Origin: Bacillota bacterium
Lineage (GTDB): Bacteria > Bacillota > Clostridia > Lachnospirales > Bianqueaceae
DNA: 64,000 nt
NCBI GenBank assembly: GCA_017442735.1
Contig: JAFRZE010000072.1
Span: 121,838 to 185,837, forward strand
Direction of reading: 5' to 3'
Under the pieces are notes generated by a model that was not told the DNA's origin, ran no database searches, and saw nothing but the letters and a program-made list of their open reading frames with translations. How positions within the stretch are numbered: position 1 is the first letter of the stretch; every line of letters starts with the position of its first letter. Shown here piece by piece: positions 60,274 to 64,000 of this stretch. Made by a program: the position numbers and the translations under genes.

Positions 60274-61742
60274 CAGCCCAACCTCGCTCTCGCCTTCAGA
60301 TATGGGCCTCCGTCCGCGACCTTGACCCATTCCTTATATCCTTTCCCGCAACCGCCGTTGCCTTCGATCCCCCGGTCAGCGCTCGCCATGCTGACCGAAC
60401 CCAGAAGATCCGGCACATAACCGGTCATTACGACGGGTGAGACGACCTTGCCGGTCAATTTTCCGTCCCGGATCTCATAGCCCTTGGAGATGATGCACTG
60501 GATACCCCAGTGTTTGGGATCCTCCATGCCGCTGTCCATGCCTTCCAGCAGATAGCCATGGCTGATCGAGGCGATCATGTCGTCCAGGCTGTCGTTTCCG
60601 GAATCGAAAACGGTATTCGTCATACGGGTATAGACTTTGTGCTCATAATTCTCACGTTTCCCGTTGCCGGTCGGTTCTATGCCAAGCCGCAGTGCGGACA
60701 GCGCGTCGCAGATCCCGGTTTTCAGGATCCCGTGATCGATCTCGATCACATCACCGGCCGGGGTTCCTTCATCATCGAATGCGTAACCGGTGACCGATTC
60801 GGCGCACAAAGCGCCTTCATGCATCGTCACCAGGTCTGACCCGACCCGTTTGCCGATATATTCCTGCCCCAGCGCGCGGTTCTTTACGAACATATCCATC
60901 TCGACCCCATGTCCGAAAGCTTCATGAGCGATCAGGCCGGTCACGTTCGGTGCTGTGATGATATCATACTCGCCAGGTTCGATCCTCCCGGAAGAAAGCA
61001 GGTCTTTCATATGCCGGATACTGACTTCCAGCTTCTCTTCCAGCCCGTCGAAGATCTCCATGCCGCCGAGTCCGCTGACGCCTTCATAGGAGAACTTGGT
61101 GGTTTCTTCATTCGCGGCGATCAGTACCGCCGTACCTTCCGCGTAGACATAGCTCTGCCGCAGGTACTGATTCGGGGTGATAAACATCTTGCAGATATGC
61201 GTACACTGTGCGGTCATACTGCAGTCCAGCACGCCTTCCATGGAATTTTTCCCCCGTTCGGAAAGCTGCGTCAGCCGTTCCACATACTCGGCCACATCGG
61301 CTTCTTCCGGAAGGATCTTCGCTTCTTTTTCCACCAGCAGCACACGCGGCTCATCCTTCAGGGTAGGCGTGGTATAGACCGTCGTCTCGGTGCGTTTCAG
61401 AAGCTCCAGCTGCCGGTTCACTTCATTACGGATGATATCCGCCATCTGCCGGACATAATCCAGCCGTCGCTCGGCCGTCGGGAACAAAGCCTCTTCCAGA
61501 TCCAGGTCGTTGAAGGCATATTCACTGTAAAGTCCGTTCTGATGTACACGCACGACATTGCCGCGTTCGGTGGTCATCGTCTCGGAGGAGACGGACTTTG
61601 AACGCCCGGAGATCCGGATATTGAGTCCGACACTGTCTGTGCTCAGGATACTGACATAATTATAGGTCTTTGACAGCTCCTTGCTCAGTTCACGAAAGAA
61701 CTGCGCGAGGCGCGTCAGATAGGGTGAAAACTTCGCTTTCAT
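60273..61742 (-). CDS. tldD: TldD-type zinc metallopeptidase
   Basis: The catalytic subunit of the TldD/TldE pair, 489 residues. The zinc motif HEAFGH (273-278, HExxxH type) is followed by GVEMD, and further likely ligands lie in the C-terminal part. GYVPDLLGSVSMAS near the end is a family feature. It begins 12 bases after AAGGAGG. No modification-enzyme or obvious precursor peptide gene lies beside it, so general peptide turnover is the safest role. Confidence 0.91.
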   Translation of the reverse strand: MKAKFSPYLTRLAQFFRELSKELSKTYNYVSILSTDSVGLNIRISGRSKSVSSETMTTERGNVVRVHQNGLYSEYAFNDLDLEEALFPTAERRLDYVRQMADIIRNEVNRQLELLKRTETTVYTTPTLKDEPRVLLVEKEAKILPEEADVAEYVERLTQLSERGKNSMEGVLDCSMTAQCTHICKMFITPNQYLRQSYVYAEGTAVLIAANEETTKFSYEGVSGLGGMEIFDGLEEKLEVSIRHMKDLLSSGRIEPGEYDIITAPNVTGLIAHEAFGHGVEMDMFVKNRALGQEYIGKRVGSDLVTMHEGALCAESVTGYAFDDEGTPAGDVIEIDHGILKTGICDALSALRLGIEPTGNGKRENYEHKVYTRMTNTVFDSGNDSLDDMIASISHGYLLEGMDSGMEDPKHWGIQCIISKGYEIRDGKLTGKVVSPVVMTGYVPDLLGSVSMASADRGIEGNGGCGKGYKEWVKVADGGPYLKARARLG

Positions 61743-61771
61743 TTTCGCCTCCTTGAATTGCGTATGGAGCC

Positions 61772-61800
61772 ATTATACTACCATTCTGCCGACTCGGCAA
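61772..61800 (-). promoter_or_regulatory. tldDE promoter with palindrome on the -35
   Basis: Minus-strand TTGCCG at 61795-61800, 17-base spacer, TATAAT at 61772-61777. The perfect palindrome TGCCGA-C-TCGGCA (61787-61799) overlaps the -35, a candidate operator. Confidence 0.7.
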
Positions 61801-61837
61801 GTCTCACGGATTTCTCTCGCCAAATTGCCTTCCGCTA

Positions 61838-61846
61838 TGGTATAAT
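61838..61846 (+). promoter_or_regulatory. Extended -10 promoter of the DegT gene
   Basis: TGGTATAAT (61838-61846) is a TGn-extended perfect -10; no good -35 at the usual distance. The start of transcription is near 61853, leaving a leader of about 25 bases with AAAGGAGG. Confidence 0.7.
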
Positions 61847-61877
61847 GTTTTTATCAACCTGACGAAAGGAGGCTCCC

Positions 61878-62990
61878 ATGCTTTCTTTTCCCAAATGGCC
61901 GATCGCCGATGAGTCGGACCTTAAGCTGATCCGGGAAGCGGATATCCGGGATCGGGCTCGTCCGATGTCCAAACGATTCTCAGACGCGTTCCGTGACTTT
62001 ACCAAAGCGCCCTATGTGCTGCCCGTCGCGAACGGGACTGTCAGTCTGGAACTGATCCTTACCGCGCTCGGCGTAGGTCCCGGCGATGAGGTCATCCTTC
62101 CGCCCTATACGTTTATCGCTACCTTCTCTTCTATCATCTATACAGGCGCGACGCCGGTTTTTGCGGATATCGAGCCCGATACCTACAACCTGTCGCCTGT
62201 AGAGGCTGAGAAAAAGATCACTTCAAAAACCAAAGCCATCGTAGCGGTCGCTGTCGCCGGGCGTCCGTTTGATTTGGATGCTTTTGAACAACTGGCGAAA
62301 GACAAAGGACTGTATCTCATCGTCGATGCTGCGCAGGCAGTAGGCGCTACATGGAACGGCCGCGATATCGCGACCTATGGCACCTGCGCTTCCTTCTCCT
62401 GTCAGAACACCAAAAACCTGACCTGCGGGGAGGGTGGGATCATCACGACCTCTGATGAAAACCTTTATCAGAAACTGTGCGATATGGTCGAAAAGAAGGA
62501 CCATCGCCTGAACGAGATCTCCTGCGCTCTGCTCATAAGCCAGCTTTCCCGTCTGTCACAGCAGATGAAAAAACGTGCGGAAAGTGCCCGCTATCTGAAT
62601 GAAGGCCTCAGCAGGGGCCGCCTTGTCCTGCCCATGAAGCAGGATCCCCGGATCACGCTGGACGCCTATCATCTTTTTGTCCTGCGGACTCGCGTGGAAG
62701 AACTGGCAAAAGCCGGCAGGACCCGCAAAGATCTGATCCGCGATGCCCGCGAGCTTGGCCTACCGCTATTGGCTGGCTATGAACCTCTCTACCGTCTGCC
62801 TTCGGTCCAGTCGGCCACGACCCGTAAACTGATCCGGGCGGATATGGATCTTTCACCGCTTCCCGTCTGTGAGCGCGCTTCCTACGAGGAAGGACTCTGG
62901 CTGGAGCAGTTCACGCTCCTCAGCGAAAAGGAGACCCTCGACCAGATCCTGCAGATCTTCGAAACGCTTGAAAGGAGGTATTTCGGATGA
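61878..62990 (+). CDS. DegT/DnrJ/EryC1/StrS-family PLP aminotransferase
   Basis: A 370-residue fold-type I PLP enzyme. The family usually transaminates nucleotide-linked keto-sugars or similar. NGTVSLELILTALGVGPGDEVILPPYTFIAT (about 52-82), Asp150 in LIVDAAQAVGA and the presumed PLP lysine Lys179 in SCQNTKNLTCGEGG are present. The N-terminus is shorter and different from the usual family start. No nucleotide-sugar genes lie nearby, so the substrate is unknown. It overlaps the next gene by four bases (ATGA). Confidence 0.85.
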   Translation: MLSFPKWPIADESDLKLIREADIRDRARPMSKRFSDAFRDFTKAPYVLPVANGTVSLELILTALGVGPGDEVILPPYTFIATFSSIIYTGATPVFADIEPDTYNLSPVEAEKKITSKTKAIVAVAVAGRPFDLDAFEQLAKDKGLYLIVDAAQAVGATWNGRDIATYGTCASFSCQNTKNLTCGEGGIITTSDENLYQKLCDMVEKKDHRLNEISCALLISQLSRLSQQMKKRAESARYLNEGLSRGRLVLPMKQDPRITLDAYHLFVLRTRVEELAKAGRTRKDLIRDARELGLPLLAGYEPLYRLPSVQSATTRKLIRADMDLSPLPVCERASYEEGLWLEQFTLLSEKETLDQILQIFETLERRYFG

Positions 62991-63400
62991 AACAGGAAAT
63001 GCTGGAAAGCATCCTCACCTCCGGTGTCTGGGGCACCTGCGGACCGATCGAGGAACTGGCCACCAAAAAGCTCTGTGAAGTGCTCAGCGCTCCCGACCGT
63101 CAGATGTACGCTGTCCTTACCTATTCGTCTGACGCCGCCAAAGAGATCCTGGAAGTCGCCAGAAAAATGGGCTTATGTAAAAGAGACGATCCTGTCTATT
63201 TCTTGAACTTGCACTATGTAGGTGCGATCATTACACCTGATAAATCACTGTATGAGATCTTCTATCAGATCCACCACTGCGGTCATAGGCCAGGGATAGG
63301 CGCTACGGTCGACCTGTCCGAAGAAAACATCGTCGGCGGGGATATGCGGATCACCGAATGGCAGGCCGCCGAATTTCTCGAAAGCCTCGAACGATTGTAA
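62987..63400 (+). CDS. Unknown 137-residue protein, possible degenerate DegT N-terminal half
   Basis: A 137-residue protein translationally coupled to the DegT enzyme (ATGA). I do not recognise a named family. Its start (SGVWGTCGPIEEL, then YAVLTYSSDAAKEILEVARKMG) parallels the first ~80 residues of DegT proteins, where SGxWGTGGP and a helix before GPGDEV occur. The PLP lysine, the Asp and the large domain are absent. It ends in a charged segment (DLSEENIVGGDMRITEWQ). It could be a regulatory partner or a remnant. Confidence 0.65.
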   Translation: MKQEMLESILTSGVWGTCGPIEELATKKLCEVLSAPDRQMYAVLTYSSDAAKEILEVARKMGLCKRDDPVYFLNLHYVGAIITPDKSLYEIFYQIHHCGHRPGIGATVDLSEENIVGGDMRITEWQAAEFLESLERL

Positions 63401-63433
63401 CCCAAGCAAAACTATATACAGGAGGAAACATTT

Positions 63434-64000
63434 ATGTGGAACAGCTTCAACACAGGTGATTACTCGGGAATGATCGCCGAGACTGTTGCCTTCAAGGGAC
63501 ATGACGGCAAGCAGGTCCGCGCGTATTATTCCCATCCCATCACAGACAAGCCCACACCCGGTATCGTACTCATCCCGCATATGCCCGGCTGGGATGAATG
63601 GTGCCGCGAAACATCCCGTCGCTTCACCGAGCATGGCTACAGTGTCATGTGTCCGGATATCTATCAGGATGCCGGTACCGGAACACCGCCTGAAGTCGCC
63701 ATGAAAAGCCGCGAAGCAGGCGGCGCCTATGACAGCACCGTAATGGCCGATACCGCGGGCTGTCTGGACTTTCTGAAAGGCCAGCCGCAGTCTAATGGTA
63801 AAGTCGGTGTCATCGGCATGTGCTCCGGAGGACGTCACGCGTTTCTGGCTGCCTGTACCGTTCCGGGTTTTGACGCGGTCGTCGACTGCTGGGGCGGCGG
63901 CGTAGTCGCACCGAAAGAGTCCCTGACTCCGCAGCGCCCGGTCGCGCCGATCGACTACACCGAGCAGCTGGAGATCCCGCTCCTGGGTATCTTCGGTAAT
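63434..64000 (+). CDS. Dienelactone hydrolase-family protein, 3' end cut by window edge
   Basis: The open frame from ATG 63434 to the window end encodes 189 residues of an alpha/beta hydrolase of the dienelactone hydrolase type. GIVLIPHMPGWDEW is near 43-56. The nucleophile elbow GMCSGGRH places Cys130 at the usual Cys position of this family. GGAGG lies eight bases before the ATG. It follows the DegT pair by 33 bases and may share their transcript. The substrate is unknown. Confidence 0.88.
   Translation, partial: MWNSFNTGDYSGMIAETVAFKGHDGKQVRAYYSHPITDKPTPGIVLIPHMPGWDEWCRETSRRFTEHGYSVMCPDIYQDAGTGTPPEVAMKSREAGGAYDSTVMADTAGCLDFLKGQPQSNGKVGVIGMCSGGRHAFLAACTVPGFDAVVDCWGGGVVAPKESLTPQRPVAPIDYTEQLEIPLLGIFGN

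Overview
The window reads as chromosome of an anaerobic member of the Firmicutes (Bacillota), most likely class Clostridia and perhaps near Lachnospiraceae. The family is my inference from gene content. Pointers are the rimP-nusA-ylxR-ylxQ-infB-rbfA-nrnA-truB order, a DnaD plus DnaI-type helicase loader pair, glycine decarboxylase split into P1 and P2, an NfnAB electron-bifurcating transhydrogenase pair, DUF1836 and DUF624 proteins, a YesM/YesN two-component pair, and sigma-A promoters with frequent extended -10 elements. I see no insertion sequence, phage gene, CRISPR array, rRNA or tRNA gene. Most genes are tightly packed, many overlapping by 1, 4 or 8 bases, and most lie on the minus strand.

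Layout. 1-7.7 kb: the translation operon on the minus strand, from rimP at its promoter end to truB cut by the left window edge. 7.7-11.1 kb: an LTA-synthase-like sulfatase and GAPDH. 11.1-16.4 kb: pth-mfd-peptidyl-prolyl isomerase (minus). This operon diverges from murC (plus) through interlocked promoters. 17.9-20.2 kb: a cluster of DnaA-box-like sequences, then dnaD and the dnaI-like loader. 20.2-22.9 kb: a small membrane protein, nth and a C-terminal processing protease.

23-35 kb is an accessory carbohydrate locus: an MsmX/UgpC-type ATPase, a metallo-hydrolase, two esterases, a DUF624 protein, two LplB/LplC-type permeases and a DUF3502 solute-binding lipoprotein on the minus strand. It diverges from a YesM-like kinase, a YesN-like regulator and a short-chain dehydrogenase. 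35-39.2 kb is a second sugar operon: GH29 alpha-L-fucosidase, a putative glycosidase and a B12-type radical SAM protein, coupled by 4-base overlaps and starting from a promoter carrying repeated AGAATC elements.

39.3-46.1 kb: argG with a candidate ARG box on its -10, then DUF1836-cysS-nfnA-nfnB (minus) and a DegV protein (plus). 46.1-54 kb: the glycine cleavage operon gcvT-gcvH-gcvPA-gcvPB-lplA-lpdA plus an acyltransferase-like gene, headed by a tandem glycine riboswitch and terminator. 54-64 kb: a stomatin-like protein, a DMT transporter, asnA, an AbrB/ABC-transporter operon, tldD-tldE, a DegT-type aminotransferase followed by a short protein that resembles a degenerate DegT N-terminal half, and a dienelactone hydrolase cut by the right edge.

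The most interesting points are: (1) the DnaA-box cluster beside the helicase-loader operon and far from any dnaA; (2) the short DegT-like partner gene; (3) a promoter embedded inside a terminator upstream of the AbrB/ABC operon; (4) the coupling of a radical SAM enzyme of unknown function to fucoside breakdown; (5) the self-contained importer/esterase locus. All coordinates were read by hand, and no alignment or folding program was run.
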